A stretch of DNA of 64,000 nt from Granulicella sp. L60. GTDB taxonomy: Bacteria > Acidobacteriota > Terriglobia > Terriglobales > Acidobacteriaceae. Each line of letters begins with the position of its first letter. The stretch's first letter is position 1. The notes below the pieces were generated by a model that saw only the letters and a program-made list of their open reading frames with translations, was not told the DNA's origin and did no database searches. This document shows, piece after piece, positions 18,396 to 27,857 of this stretch. The stretch covers positions 897,591 through 961,590 of the forward strand of contig NZ_LMUR01000018.1 of assembly GCF_009765825.1 (NCBI RefSeq), written 5' to 3'. The position numbers were made by a program, and so were the translations under genes.

Positions 18396-19129
18396 TTGTG
18401 CCGATCGCTGAGCTTAACCTCGCATAGGCCGCATAGGCCACAAAACCGTTCAAGACGATTTGCCTGAATGCTCCGTCCTTCGAGAAGTTCGGTGGCGCTG
18501 CCAGCAGCTGCAGGCTGCCCCGCAACCCGGGAAAGTGTTCAATTGGTATCCAGAGTTGATCTCGGCGATGGCCTTCGCATCTCCTGCTTTTTGATCTCTG
18601 TCGGTTTCTCACCATCGTCAAATCTGATGGCGACAACGTTGTTGTTTGTGCTGGTGTGTAAGAGGGCACGTGCAATACCCGCTCAATTCCTTGCTGCAGA
18701 TTAAGATCGCCGTGCTCTCCTTTTTCATGCCGAAGTTACTTAGTGCGTTCGACTTCTCGCGGAAAGGTTGACGAAAAGCTGAACGAAAGGAGGCAGACTT
18801 CTCTTAACTCCGTGAAGACCTCCATTAAGAATGGTCATTATCGTTAGAAAGGTTTCGTAAGGCTGTCGATATGTTGCGAGAAAGTAGTCATTTTCGTGGG
18901 AGATTAAGATCAATTCTCTGAACAAATTCAGAAATCCTACAACCTTTTAGCAAGAAAGTGACGGACACCGCAAGCAAACGAATGTCGCCTGCTTCCAGAC
19001 TCCATAAGCTAACTAAATCATACGGGCAAGCTGATCAGTAATTGCATCTCTCGATCGGCGCGAGGCGATGGAATGGACTGCATGGAGCTTGACAGAAGCA
19101 CAATAGCGGCACGATCAATGGGTAGACAG
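18396..19129. other. Gene-free stretch before the porin gene
   Basis: Roughly 730 bases without a supported gene. A perfect 9-base tandem repeat, GCATAGGCC twice, lies at about 18422-18439. Frames on both strands are short and do not resemble known proteins. The part near 18740-19010 is relatively AT-rich and is the likely promoter region of the gene at 19130. Confidence 0.4.
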
Positions 19130-20617
19130 ATGCATGAGAGGAATCGCGGTAAGTTCATGCTTGCGTTTCTCCTATGCCTCATTTCTTCGTCTTTCGTTGC
19201 TAAAGCACAAACGCCGGACCCGAAGCCTCCAGGGCCGCCATCCGACCCCGCTCGGCCGCCGCTTATTCCCCTGCCGCAACTCGAAAACTGGAGCTTTCTC
19301 AAGGATCCCAGCAAACGTGTCGACTTCTTTGACCCTATCAAGTACGTTCAGATCGGCGACGGCAACTCGTATCTAAGTCTTGGCAGCGAATATCGGATTG
19401 AATACGAGAGATATACGGCCAACAACTTCGGAGTGGGGCCCCAGGATCAGAACGGCTACCTGATGCAGCGTGTGCTGCCTCACTTCGATCTTCATTTGTC
19501 GAACCATTTCCGTATCTACAACGAATTTCAGTTCGACTACACAGACTTCCGCAACGGGGGCCCTCGCCCTGGCCTCGACGAGGATCGGGGAGACATCCAT
19601 CAACTCTTCTTCGATGTCGGGAGCGATGTGCGCACCGGCAACGGAGTTCAACTTCGTGCCGGGCGCCAGGAACTGGTTTATGGTCGTGGGCGGCTTCTGG
19701 ACAATAACGAAGGTCCAAACGTCAAACTGAGTTTCGACGGATTCAAAGTCAGCGTCGACACGCGAGGCGGAAACGTAGACTTCTTCGCGGTAAAGCCGGT
19801 CAACCCTTCTCCGGGTTTCTTCGACGACGCGCCTGTCCATGGTCAAAGCCTTTGGGGCGTCTACGGTAGCAATATCTTTGTGGGCTTGAACAAGCCCAGG
19901 GCCGACATCTACTACATAGGATTCGACAACAAGAATGCTTCGTATGATGTGGGCGCGGGGCGAGAGATACGTCACACCTTTGGGGGCCGATTTGCACAGC
20001 CAGTAGGTAAGGGGCTGGACTTCGACTGGGAGAGTGCATTTCAATGGGGTGCGTTTACCGACAAATCAATTCACGCCTATACAGTGCAGACCGAAACAGG
20101 ATATACGTTTGAGCAATCTCCCGGACACATTCGGCCCTTTCTACGCTTCGACGTTTCCAGCGGAAATAGTAGCAACGACCCGAATGGGCACACTCTTGGT
20201 ACGTTCAACTCTCTATTTCCCCGAGGCGCCTACATCACCCCTAAAATGGCTCCCCCATTTGCGTTGGACAACGTAATCGACGTACATCCGATGACATGGT
20301 TTCAACCTTTCAAGCATGTTGAGACCTCACTGGGCTGGGATTGGTTTTGGCGGTATAGCACCAACGATGGACTCTACGCGTTTCCCGGTTTCCCTATCCG
20401 AAACGGTCTCTATGGTGGCTATCCGCTCATTCACGGCAACCTGACGAAGTATAGCTACATAGGTCAGCTCGGAGATATGGAGGTGCGGTGGTCGCCGGCA
20501 GCGCATGTCATCATCGCCTTCAATTTCGCGGGAACCATCAACGGTGCATTCCTGAACAGTACGGCGAAATCCAATGACATCACGTATATCAATACCGGTT
20601 TCACCTACCGGTTCTAA
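19130..20617 (+). CDS. Alginate-export-type outer membrane beta-barrel protein (AlgE-like)
   Basis: An outer membrane barrel of the alginate-export family (PF13372 type). I use the ATG at 19130 (495 residues), which leaves a compact signal peptide RNRGKFMLAFLLCLISSSF ending at VAKAQT; an in-frame ATG lies at 19073. Family features are the proline-rich N-terminal linker and LGSEYRIEYERYTANNFG. These are followed by LMQRVLPHFDLHLSNHFRIY, RAGRQELVYGRGRLLDNNEG and a C-terminal strand FTYRF. In acidobacteria members of this family are general or unknown-substrate channels, so alginate need not be the cargo. It precedes the cytochrome oxidase operon by 190 bases on the same strand but shows no functional link with it. 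Confidence 0.8.
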   Translation: MHERNRGKFMLAFLLCLISSSFVAKAQTPDPKPPGPPSDPARPPLIPLPQLENWSFLKDPSKRVDFFDPIKYVQIGDGNSYLSLGSEYRIEYERYTANNFGVGPQDQNGYLMQRVLPHFDLHLSNHFRIYNEFQFDYTDFRNGGPRPGLDEDRGDIHQLFFDVGSDVRTGNGVQLRAGRQELVYGRGRLLDNNEGPNVKLSFDGFKVSVDTRGGNVDFFAVKPVNPSPGFFDDAPVHGQSLWGVYGSNIFVGLNKPRADIYYIGFDNKNASYDVGAGREIRHTFGGRFAQPVGKGLDFDWESAFQWGAFTDKSIHAYTVQTETGYTFEQSPGHIRPFLRFDVSSGNSSNDPNGHTLGTFNSLFPRGAYITPKMAPPFALDNVIDVHPMTWFQPFKHVETSLGWDWFWRYSTNDGLYAFPGFPIRNGLYGGYPLIHGNLTKYSYIGQLGDMEVRWSPAAHVIIAFNFAGTINGAFLNSTAKSNDITYINTGFTYRF

Positions 20618-20807
20618 CAAGATCAGCAATATTCCATAAGCATGGCAATATCCTGACGGACGAGCGGTGCAGCTTCGCTACATACTTCCTAGGTAGGCGA
20701 GGAGCACAGGAATAGATTCGAGCGTTTCTTTTTTGCGGACTATATAGGCAATTGTTAGTGCTGGTTTTAAGCAAGTCCATCTCCTTGGACCAGGGAAAGC
20801 AGGTCAA

Positions 20808-21842
20808 ATGCTGTTCACGAAAATCAAGTTGTCGACATGGGCATGCTGTTCACTCCTGCTTGCGGGTCTCGCAGTTCCTGCCCATGCGTCTAACAGCCCA
20901 ACGAGCATTTTTGCTCCTGACTCGACACCGGCTCGCTCAATTTTTGGATTGTCGGTTGTTGTGCTCTCAGTTACTGCGATCGTATTTGTCGCGGTTTTCG
21001 GTCTACTTGTCTACGCCGTTGTCAAATTCAGGCAAAAAGAACTGGATGACGACCGTGAGCCCCCTCAGGTCTATGGAAGTACTCAAATAGAGCTAGCTTG
21101 GACCATTATCCCGATTCTCATCGTCTTGGTTTTATTTCTCGCATCAGCTCGAGTCGTTGTCGACATTCAGAACGCGAAGGAACCTCATAACGCGATTGAT
21201 GTCATCGTTGTAGGCCATCAATATTGGTGGGAGTATCGCTACCCGCAATATAACGTGGTCACCGCGAATGAATTGCACGTGCCGGTCAGCGATCCGGCGC
21301 ATCCAACGCCAACTTTCCTCACGTTGCTGTCGGTCGATACAGACCACAGCTTCTGGGTACCTCGCCTTGCAGGCAAGACGGACCTCATACCCAATCATCC
21401 CAATAATATGTGGATCGATCCACAACAAACCGGGGTTTACCTGGGACAATGCGCGCAATATTGCGGAATCCAGCACGCAAAAATGCTTCTACGCGTTTAC
21501 GTTCAAACGCAAGCTGATTTCGATCGCTGGATCAAAGAACAAAGTCAATCGGCGGCGATGACAGATGCAGCATCACGAGGGCGCGCCGTATTTGAGTCTA
21601 GCGAATGCTTGAGCTGCCACAGCATTAAGGGGATTGCCGGAAATGGAACCTTCGGGCCCGACCTGACGCACTTGATGAGTCGAGAGACAATCGCTTCCGG
21701 GGTTGCGCCCAACACTCCAGAAAATCTCCGTAAGTGGGTCAAAGATCCAAGTTCCATCAAATCTGGAGCAACAATGCCGGCGTTGCAGCTAAGCGACAAA
21801 CAACTCGATGATGTAACCGCGTATCTGGAATCTCTTCGCTAG
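20808..21842 (+). CDS. coxB: Cytochrome c oxidase subunit II with fused cytochrome c domain (caa3 type)
   Basis: A 344-residue subunit II. The signal peptide ends near VPAHASN. Two transmembrane helices follow (about residues 42-66 and 90-115), and EPPQVYGSTQIELAWTIIPI connects them as in all subunits II. The periplasmic cupredoxin domain carries the CuA site CAQYCGIQHAKM (Cys215, Cys219, His223, Met226). A C-terminal cytochrome c domain follows with CLSCH at 267-271 and a probable axial Met in TMPALQL, which defines the caa3 type. It accepts electrons from cytochrome c and passes them to heme a in subunit I. It is the first gene of the oxidase operon; subunit I starts 10 bases after its stop. 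Confidence 0.95.
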   Translation: MLFTKIKLSTWACCSLLLAGLAVPAHASNSPTSIFAPDSTPARSIFGLSVVVLSVTAIVFVAVFGLLVYAVVKFRQKELDDDREPPQVYGSTQIELAWTIIPILIVLVLFLASARVVVDIQNAKEPHNAIDVIVVGHQYWWEYRYPQYNVVTANELHVPVSDPAHPTPTFLTLLSVDTDHSFWVPRLAGKTDLIPNHPNNMWIDPQQTGVYLGQCAQYCGIQHAKMLLRVYVQTQADFDRWIKEQSQSAAMTDAASRGRAVFESSECLSCHSIKGIAGNGTFGPDLTHLMSRETIASGVAPNTPENLRKWVKDPSSIKSGATMPALQLSDKQLDDVTAYLESLR

Positions 21843-21852
21843 GGAGCACTGC

Positions 21853-24369
21853 ATGGAAAGCAAAACAACGACATTGTCCCGGACGGAGAGGGTGTGGAGC
21901 TTTCTCTCAGTCAATATTCGCGAATGGCTGACAACCGTCGATCACAAACGACTGGGTGTTCTCTACATTCTGGTTGCGCTGGTCTTTCTGATCATCGCCG
22001 GAATCGAAGCGTCAATCATGCGGTTGCAGCTCATCCGGCCAAATAATGATCTTGTCTCGCCGGAGCTGTTCAACCGGATGTTTACGATGCACGGAACCAC
22101 GATGATCTTCTTTGTGGCAATGCCACTGGTTTTCGGCTTCGCAAATTACTTGACTCCGCTGATGATCGGTGCCCGCGACATGGCCTTTCCTCGCCTGAAC
22201 GCGTTTAGTTTTTGGATTATGCTGTTTGGCGCCTTAATTCTTTACGCCAGTTTCTTTGCTGGGGGACCATTTCACGAGGCGGGAAGCGCACCCGACGTTG
22301 GATGGTTCGCGTATGCACCCTTGACTTCCCGGACGTTTTCGCCGGGACACAGCACCGATTTCTGGACAATTGGAATTCTGATCTCCGGATTCGGCAGCGT
22401 CGGGACAGCAATCAATATCCTGGCAACCATTCTGTGCTCGCGATGCGCGGGGATGACGCTCGGAAAGATGCCGCTGTTTGCTTGGCTCAACCTGGTCATG
22501 GCAGGCCTGGTGATCTTAGCGCTCGGTCCGCTCACGGCAGCACAGTTTATGTTGCTCATCGATCGATACCTGGGCGGCCGATTCTTTGACACTACAGCTG
22601 GCGGCTCTGCGTTTCTCTGGATGCACTTCTTCTGGATCTTCGGTCATCCGGAAGTCTATGTGCTCGTCCTACCTGCATTTGCGATAGCATCGGAAATCAT
22701 TCCTGTCTTTTCCCGCAAGGTGATATTTGGCTATCCGGTGATGGTTGGTGCAACCATCGCCATCGGATTTGTCGCCATGAGCGTATGGGCTCACCACATG
22801 TTCGCCGTAGGTATGGATGCAAACGCTAACAACGCTTTTGTGTTCACAACGATGGCGATTGCGGTGCCTACAGGAATCAAGATTTTTAACTGGCTCGCGA
22901 CGATGTGGGGAGGAAAGCTGCAGTTCAAAACGCCCATGCTCTTCTGTGTTGCATTCTTGTTCCAGTTCCTGGTCGCCGGGCTGACCGGCGTCATGCTTGC
23001 CTCGGCGCCATTCGATTGGCAGCTTACAGGTTCCTACTTTGTTGTCGCGCACTTCCATTACGTGATCGTCGGAGGCATTCTTTTTTGTATCTTTGGTGGC
23101 TTCTATTACTGGTTTCCTAAAATGTCAGGCCGGATGCTGGACGAGACGCTTGGCAAACTGCACTTCTGGCTCTTTCTAATCGGATTTCACCTCACGTTCG
23201 ATTTCATGCACGTCCCAGGTATTCTGGGAATGCCTCGCAGAATCTACACCTATGAGCCGGGACGCGGCTGGGAGGTGTGGAATCTCATCGTGACCATCGG
23301 CGTCGTGTTTCAGGCGGCCGCGATTGTGGTCTTCGCAGGTAATCTGTTCTGGTCTTATTTCAAAGGCAAAATAGCTGGGAATGATCCTTGGGATGCCTGG
23401 ACGCTCGAATGGTCTACCAGTTCTCCCGCGCCCGTATATAATTTTGCTTCACTTCCCGTTGTCAGAAGCCGCCGCCCGCTTTGGGATCTAAAGCATCCAG
23501 ATGACCCTGACTGGGGCTTCGAACCGTCGGAGCCATTCTCAGATCCACAGGCTAACGAAAGTGGAAGCTTGTCGATTCCGGCAAGCACGCCATTCCCCCT
23601 TATTTTCGCGTTCGGTGTCGCACTGATCTTCGCGGGATTGGTTACGACAGCGCTTATCAGCATTCTGGGAGCGATCGTGGCGCTCTGCGGCTGCGTCGGC
23701 TGGTTTTGTGATGTCCTGCCTCAGGAGAAGCACGAATTGCTCACTGTAGCTGCGACGGATCCTATCTCTACGAACCGTCCAGAAGTAGCTGAGGTTCATC
23801 ACATAACAGGCCAGCGGCATCGGGCAAGACTACCGATTGAGATCTATCCAATGTCCGCAGGTATTAAAGGTGGACTCGCTGGTGGCTCCGTGATGGCTAT
23901 CATTGCGGTACTCTGGGCTACTCTAGCTCGCCACGGCGTGTGGTATCCACTGAATCTTCTCGCAGCAGGTTTTTTCCCAGAGAGGGCGACAGCAGCTCAG
24001 CTCAGCGCCTTTCATTGGGACGCTCTGATCATTGGCGCGGCGATCTTTTTTCTCGCAACGACATTGGTCGGGCTTCTATATGGCGCCATTCTGCCCATGC
24101 TTCCGCGTCATCCTGTTCTCCTGACTGGCGCCATTATGCCCGTTTTTGCGTCAGCCGTTGCGCACACACTCTTCGGAATAGTCAATCCTATCTTCAACGA
24201 GAGGATCGATTGGCCATGGTTTATCGTCTCTCAGATTGCTTTTGGCATCACCGCAGGAATTATCGTCTCTCGAAACGAGCGCCTCAGCACTTGGCAGCAC
24301 CTTCCTTTCCTAGAGCGAGCTGGTCTCGAAGAAGATTTCGATGAAAACGGAGGCACCGATGCTCGATAA
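21853..24369 (+). CDS. coxA: Cytochrome c oxidase subunit I with an unusual C-terminal membrane extension
   Basis: An 838-residue subunit I; ordinary ones are about 530-560. The catalytic core is complete: heme a ligand His80 (MHGTTM), CuB ligand and cross-linked tyrosine in HPEVY (His265, Tyr269), CuB histidines 314-315 (WAHHMF), and heme a3/heme a ligands 400 and 402 (HFHY). After about residue 560 comes a two-helix segment, then a soluble linker (EVHHITGQRHRARLPIE). Four or five more membrane helices follow (about 680-815), ending in LSTWQHLPFLERAG. This tail does not look like subunit III, which has its own gene at 25282. The gene overlaps the downstream cytochrome gene start by 11 bases. 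A GGGAG site precedes the ATG. Confidence 0.92.
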   Translation: MESKTTTLSRTERVWSFLSVNIREWLTTVDHKRLGVLYILVALVFLIIAGIEASIMRLQLIRPNNDLVSPELFNRMFTMHGTTMIFFVAMPLVFGFANYLTPLMIGARDMAFPRLNAFSFWIMLFGALILYASFFAGGPFHEAGSAPDVGWFAYAPLTSRTFSPGHSTDFWTIGILISGFGSVGTAINILATILCSRCAGMTLGKMPLFAWLNLVMAGLVILALGPLTAAQFMLLIDRYLGGRFFDTTAGGSAFLWMHFFWIFGHPEVYVLVLPAFAIASEIIPVFSRKVIFGYPVMVGATIAIGFVAMSVWAHHMFAVGMDANANNAFVFTTMAIAVPTGIKIFNWLATMWGGKLQFKTPMLFCVAFLFQFLVAGLTGVMLASAPFDWQLTGSYFVVAHFHYVIVGGILFCIFGGFYYWFPKMSGRMLDETLGKLHFWLFLIGFHLTFDFMHVPGILGMPRRIYTYEPGRGWEVWNLIVTIGVVFQAAAIVVFAGNLFWSYFKGKIAGNDPWDAWTLEWSTSSPAPVYNFASLPVVRSRRPLWDLKHPDDPDWGFEPSEPFSDPQANESGSLSIPASTPFPLIFAFGVALIFAGLVTTALISILGAIVALCGCVGWFCDVLPQEKHELLTVAATDPISTNRPEVAEVHHITGQRHRARLPIEIYPMSAGIKGGLAGGSVMAIIAVLWATLARHGVWYPLNLLAAGFFPERATAAQLSAFHWDALIIGAAIFFLATTLVGLLYGAILPMLPRHPVLLTGAIMPVFASAVAHTLFGIVNPIFNERIDWPWFIVSQIAFGITAGIIVSRNERLSTWQHLPFLERAGLEEDFDENGGTDAR

Positions 24370-25267
24370 TTCAGCCTCCATCCGCTATCGAGGTTTGATG
24401 ACCTCTGTGTTAGTTCTATTCATTTCCACGCTCGTAGGGTGCACAGAACGGTCTCAGCATAACCATGCAGTTGGGTTTCAACGAGGCGACTCCAAGCATG
24501 GTGAATATCTTGCAAAAGTATACGGGTGCGTGGAATGCCACACTGTTCGCCAGGTTGACGGTATTCATTTGGACGACAAGCTGCTCCTGGCGGGTGGTAA
24601 GCCGTTTCCTGGACCGAACGGGTATCTGCTTTACAGCGCCAACGTTACGATTGCCAGTCAGTACCCGGAACAGCTTCTCGACAGCGACATCCGCGGACAC
24701 CTCGCGTCCAAGTTCGAGATGCCCACAGAACTATACAACGGCATGGCCGCGGATAATATGCGCGACCTGATCGCGTACCTCAAGACCCTTCACCCCATAC
24801 TTCGGCCGTTGCCAAATAGCTCTATTCCTCCAGGCTTGGCCCTTCCACCGCCGACGCCACCTATACCCGTTCCTGAGCACGAGCCAGCTGTTGGAACCGT
24901 CGAACGTGGTGCTTATCTGGCGCGGGTATTCACCTGCGCGGATTGCCACTCGCCGCGAGATCCTTCTGGTGCGTATGAGCCGGAGCATTTGTTTGAAGGG
25001 GGCGGAATGCAAGTACCGTTGCCGGATGGCCACCTGCTGATCGCTCAGAATCTCACCCCCGACACTGAAACCGGGCTCGGCGCCTGGTCGGACGCGCAGA
25101 TCATTCGAGCGGTTCGGAACGGAGTCACACCCGATGGCCGCCAACTGAGTCACATGATGCCGTACTTGCTGGTCTATCGTGACATGTCCGATCAAGATGC
25201 TGCAGACCTTGTGCGCTTTTTACGTACGCTCAAGCCAGTAAAGAGATCTTGGACTTCGAATCCGTAA
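24359..25267 (+). CDS. Di-heme cytochrome c lipoprotein of the oxidase operon
   Basis: I place the start at the ATG at 24359, which has GGAGGC 5 bases upstream and lies inside the last codons of subunit I; a further ATG at 24341 is less likely. The 302-residue protein has a lipoprotein signal ending LVGC (Cys near residue 28). It has two cytochrome c domains with CVECH at 57-61 and CADCH at 193-197. The halves are separated by a proline-rich linker (LPPPTPPIPVPEH, about 162-175). Each half repeats the pattern RGxYLAxVxxCxxCH, so it arose by duplication. Set between subunits I and III, it probably delivers electrons to the caa3 oxidase or replaces a soluble cytochrome c. Confidence 0.88.
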   Translation: MLDNSASIRYRGLMTSVLVLFISTLVGCTERSQHNHAVGFQRGDSKHGEYLAKVYGCVECHTVRQVDGIHLDDKLLLAGGKPFPGPNGYLLYSANVTIASQYPEQLLDSDIRGHLASKFEMPTELYNGMAADNMRDLIAYLKTLHPILRPLPNSSIPPGLALPPPTPPIPVPEHEPAVGTVERGAYLARVFTCADCHSPRDPSGAYEPEHLFEGGGMQVPLPDGHLLIAQNLTPDTETGLGAWSDAQIIRAVRNGVTPDGRQLSHMMPYLLVYRDMSDQDAADLVRFLRTLKPVKRSWTSNP

Positions 25268-25281
25268 CAGGTGGAGGAAAT

Positions 25282-25881
25282 ATGACGAGTACCGCGGCGG
25301 TGGCAATAGAGATTCCGGAAGGCAGGGTAAATTTTTTCGTCCGGGGTCGGGTGGCGATGTTGGGGCTGATCGCAGCCGAGTCTACCATCTTCACAATTTT
25401 TGTTGTGGCCTACCTGTTTTATCTGGGCAAGAGCCTCACGGGACCTACTCCGAAGGACGTTCTAGAGCCGCCTATCCTCTTTTCAATTTGTCTGCTTTCT
25501 AGCAGTCTCACGATCCACGCGGCGATCAAACAACTGCGTCGTGGGAATTCCAAAGCTTTTGTGATTTGGTGGCTGGCAACGATAGCGCTCGGCGGAGCCT
25601 TTCTCTATGGCACCGCCAGAGAATGGTATCGATTGATCTATGTGCACGGTCTGACCATCAGCACTAACGTATTCGGTACGACTTACTATTCCTTGGTTGG
25701 GCTGCATGGGTTTCATGTGATTGTGGGGTTGATCTTACTGTCGACAGTTATGATTTTCGCGCTGTTTGGCGCTATCAAGCCTGCTCACTGCGAGCGTCTT
25801 GATGTGTTGTCACTCTATTGGCACTTCGTGGACGTTATATGGATCATCGTATTCACTGTCGTCTATGTCATCGGACGCTGA
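25282..25881 (+). CDS. coxC: Cytochrome c oxidase subunit III (five-helix type)
   Basis: A 199-residue membrane protein of the heme-copper oxidase subunit III family. The ATG at 25282 has GTGGAGGAAA 5 bases upstream; the frame opens earlier but would overlap the cytochrome gene. About five helices are visible, with the usual motifs MLGLIAAESTIFTIFVVAYLFY (split by the first helix), the central helix pair TIHAAIKQLRRGNSKAFVIW, and the C-terminal GLHGFHVIVGLILL and YWHFVDVIWIIVFTVVYVI. The HGFHV and YWHFVD motifs are characteristic. It supports stability and turnover of subunit I. It lies between the di-heme cytochrome and ctaG in the same operon. Confidence 0.92.
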   Translation: MTSTAAVAIEIPEGRVNFFVRGRVAMLGLIAAESTIFTIFVVAYLFYLGKSLTGPTPKDVLEPPILFSICLLSSSLTIHAAIKQLRRGNSKAFVIWWLATIALGGAFLYGTAREWYRLIYVHGLTISTNVFGTTYYSLVGLHGFHVIVGLILLSTVMIFALFGAIKPAHCERLDVLSLYWHFVDVIWIIVFTVVYVIGR

Positions 25882-25918
25882 CCCTGACCGCAGCGCATTG
25901 AATCAAGCGAGGTAAGAA

Positions 25919-26770
25919 ATGCATTGTGAATCATCATCGATTGTTCTGCCATTGATAATCGCTCTGATTCTGCTGACCCTCGTCTATTCACTAGGTTGGT
26001 ATCGGATCGGGAAAGTTCTCAACAATAGCGAGTGGCGCCTCGCGTCTTTCCTCATCGGACTTACTCTGACCGCGGGTGTTTGGGCCACTCCACTCGCGTA
26101 CCTGGATCATCGATCCCTCATCTGGCATATGGTGCAGCACCTTGTGTTAATGACAGTCGCCGCTCCCTTGATACTGCTGGGACGCCCTGGGGTGGTACTG
26201 CGATACAGTCTTCTCCGCAGCTTTAGTCCTCGAGTTTCCGACCAGCTTATTCGGTATGCGCCGAGTCATCGGTTTACGGGGCCTTTCGCTCACCCAGTCC
26301 TTTGTTGGTCTGCTGGTACTGGATGCGTCATCCTATGGCATGTACCGGCACTATTCGAATTAGGGATGCGGTCGAAATGGTGGCATGATTTCGAGCAGGT
26401 TACTTTTCTCGTATGTGGGCTTCTCTTCTGTCTGCCAGTTATAGAACAGTGGTCCGAGTGCAAACGGCCTCGGTGGTTTGTCCCGGTGTACCTATTTCTC
26501 GCCACACTGCCGTGCGACACGCTTTCGGCATTTCTTACCTTTTGTGGCCGCGTTGTCTACTCGTCATATGCATCCGGCGCTGAACTAACAAATAACTCAG
26601 CTCTTCGTGACCAGGAATGTGCGGGTGTGACGATGTGGGTTTGGGTGACGTTCGTCTATCTGGTCCCGGCTGTCATGATCACAATCCAGGGATTGTCCGG
26701 GAGCGCCCTATTACCAATCCGCTTCCGGACACAAATCAAACCCGTTGAAGCCAGAAGAGTGAGCACGTAA
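25919..26770 (+). CDS. ctaG: Cytochrome c oxidase assembly factor CtaG (caa3_CtaG family)
   Basis: A 283-residue protein with about seven membrane helices. It belongs to the Bacillus-type CtaG family, needed for copper delivery and assembly of caa3 oxidases. Typical features are the early HRSLIWHMVQHLVLMTVAAP, the histidine-rich WHVPALFELGMRSKWWHDFE region and the later WVPVYLFLAT-like stretch (here RWFVPVYLFLATLPCDTLSAF). The ATG follows GAGGTAAG by 3 bases. It sits 37 bases after subunit III, and ctaB follows about 130 bases later, which fits a dedicated caa3 assembly operon. Confidence 0.87.
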   Translation: MHCESSSIVLPLIIALILLTLVYSLGWYRIGKVLNNSEWRLASFLIGLTLTAGVWATPLAYLDHRSLIWHMVQHLVLMTVAAPLILLGRPGVVLRYSLLRSFSPRVSDQLIRYAPSHRFTGPFAHPVLCWSAGTGCVILWHVPALFELGMRSKWWHDFEQVTFLVCGLLFCLPVIEQWSECKRPRWFVPVYLFLATLPCDTLSAFLTFCGRVVYSSYASGAELTNNSALRDQECAGVTMWVWVTFVYLVPAVMITIQGLSGSALLPIRFRTQIKPVEARRVST

Positions 26771-26900
26771 TGCGCAGAACGAAGGCCGGTGTGTCTCGAT
26801 GCGAGCAGCGATTCAATGTGTCACGGCCACCCACCATTAACTATATGGCTCGCTTACCACTGAAATAGAGGCTGAAGAGGAAAACCCGAGGAGTGTATCA

Positions 26901-27830
26901 ATGGCAATACAAGCCGTATGTAATGAGGTCCTGCCGGGCGAGAGGGGAACGACAGCACCAAGAATGAACGTGCGAGATGCCCTCATTCTGGCGAAACCTC
27001 GCGTGACCTCGATGATCATGATCACGACGCTGCTTGGTGCTCGTTTCGCCAGTGCAGAGCGCGGATCGATATTTTGGTTGGATCACAAACTCTGGTTGAC
27101 GCTCTCCGGTACAGCCCTGTTGTCCGCTGGAGCTGCGACTTTGAATCAGTGCCTTGAGGTCGGAACCGATGGTCTCATGAAGAGGACGGCTTCGCGTCCC
27201 CTGCCTGCCGGTAGAGTGCAGATGTATCAGGCGGTACTCCTCGGTGCTGCCTTTAGCCTGTCAGGCCTGGCTGTGCTCTTCTGCCTTCCAAGCGCGGCTG
27301 CTGCCGTCCTGGGACTATTTACTTCTGTCATCTACTTGATCGCATATACCCGGGTAAAACCGCTATCGACCCTCGCTGTCGTTCCCGGCGCCATAGCTGG
27401 CGCGTTGCCCCCGGTCATCGGCTATGCCGGGTTATCCGGAACCACATCGCCTTCTGCTTGGGCATTGTTCCTGATCTTGTTCTATTGGCAGTTCCCTCAT
27501 CTTTACGCCATCGCCTGGATGTATCAGGAAGACTACGCCCGCGCAGGCCTAAAAATGCTCCCGAAAAACGGCCAGTCTAAGCTCGCCGTAGGTAGAGCGA
27601 TGCTTGGGACATTTTCTATGCTTGCCGTCGCCACTCTCGTGCCGATCGCAGCTCACCTCGTGAACCACTCCGGGCTCGTTCCGGTTTTAGTCCTCGACGG
27701 TATTTACCTCGCCAGCATACTTGCTTTCGTGCGCTTGGCAACCTATCGAGTTGCGAGGAAGGTGCTACTGGTTTCCGTCCTGTATCTTCCGCTGCTCATA
27801 GCGCTATTTTGGCTGCAACGCATTTCGTAG
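26901..27830 (+). CDS. ctaB: Protoheme IX farnesyltransferase (heme O synthase)
   Basis: This UbiA-family membrane prenyltransferase makes heme O from heme B, the precursor of heme A used by the oxidase encoded just upstream. It has 309 residues from the ATG at 26901, which has GAGGAG 7 bases upstream; ATG 26964 is a shorter option. Visible motifs are DALILAKPRVTSMIMITTLLG, the first aspartate-rich site NQCLEVGTDGLMKRTASRPL (the usual family motif is NxxxDxxxD; here the first acid is replaced by Glu and the rest kept), and FPHLYAIAWMYQEDYARAG for the second site. No heme A synthase (ctaA) is present in the window. Confidence 0.92.
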   Translation: MAIQAVCNEVLPGERGTTAPRMNVRDALILAKPRVTSMIMITTLLGARFASAERGSIFWLDHKLWLTLSGTALLSAGAATLNQCLEVGTDGLMKRTASRPLPAGRVQMYQAVLLGAAFSLSGLAVLFCLPSAAAAVLGLFTSVIYLIAYTRVKPLSTLAVVPGAIAGALPPVIGYAGLSGTTSPSAWALFLILFYWQFPHLYAIAWMYQEDYARAGLKMLPKNGQSKLAVGRAMLGTFSMLAVATLVPIAAHLVNHSGLVPVLVLDGIYLASILAFVRLATYRVARKVLLVSVLYLPLLIALFWLQRIS

Positions 27831-27857
27831 AAACGATGTCCCAACTCAAGGAGCCCG

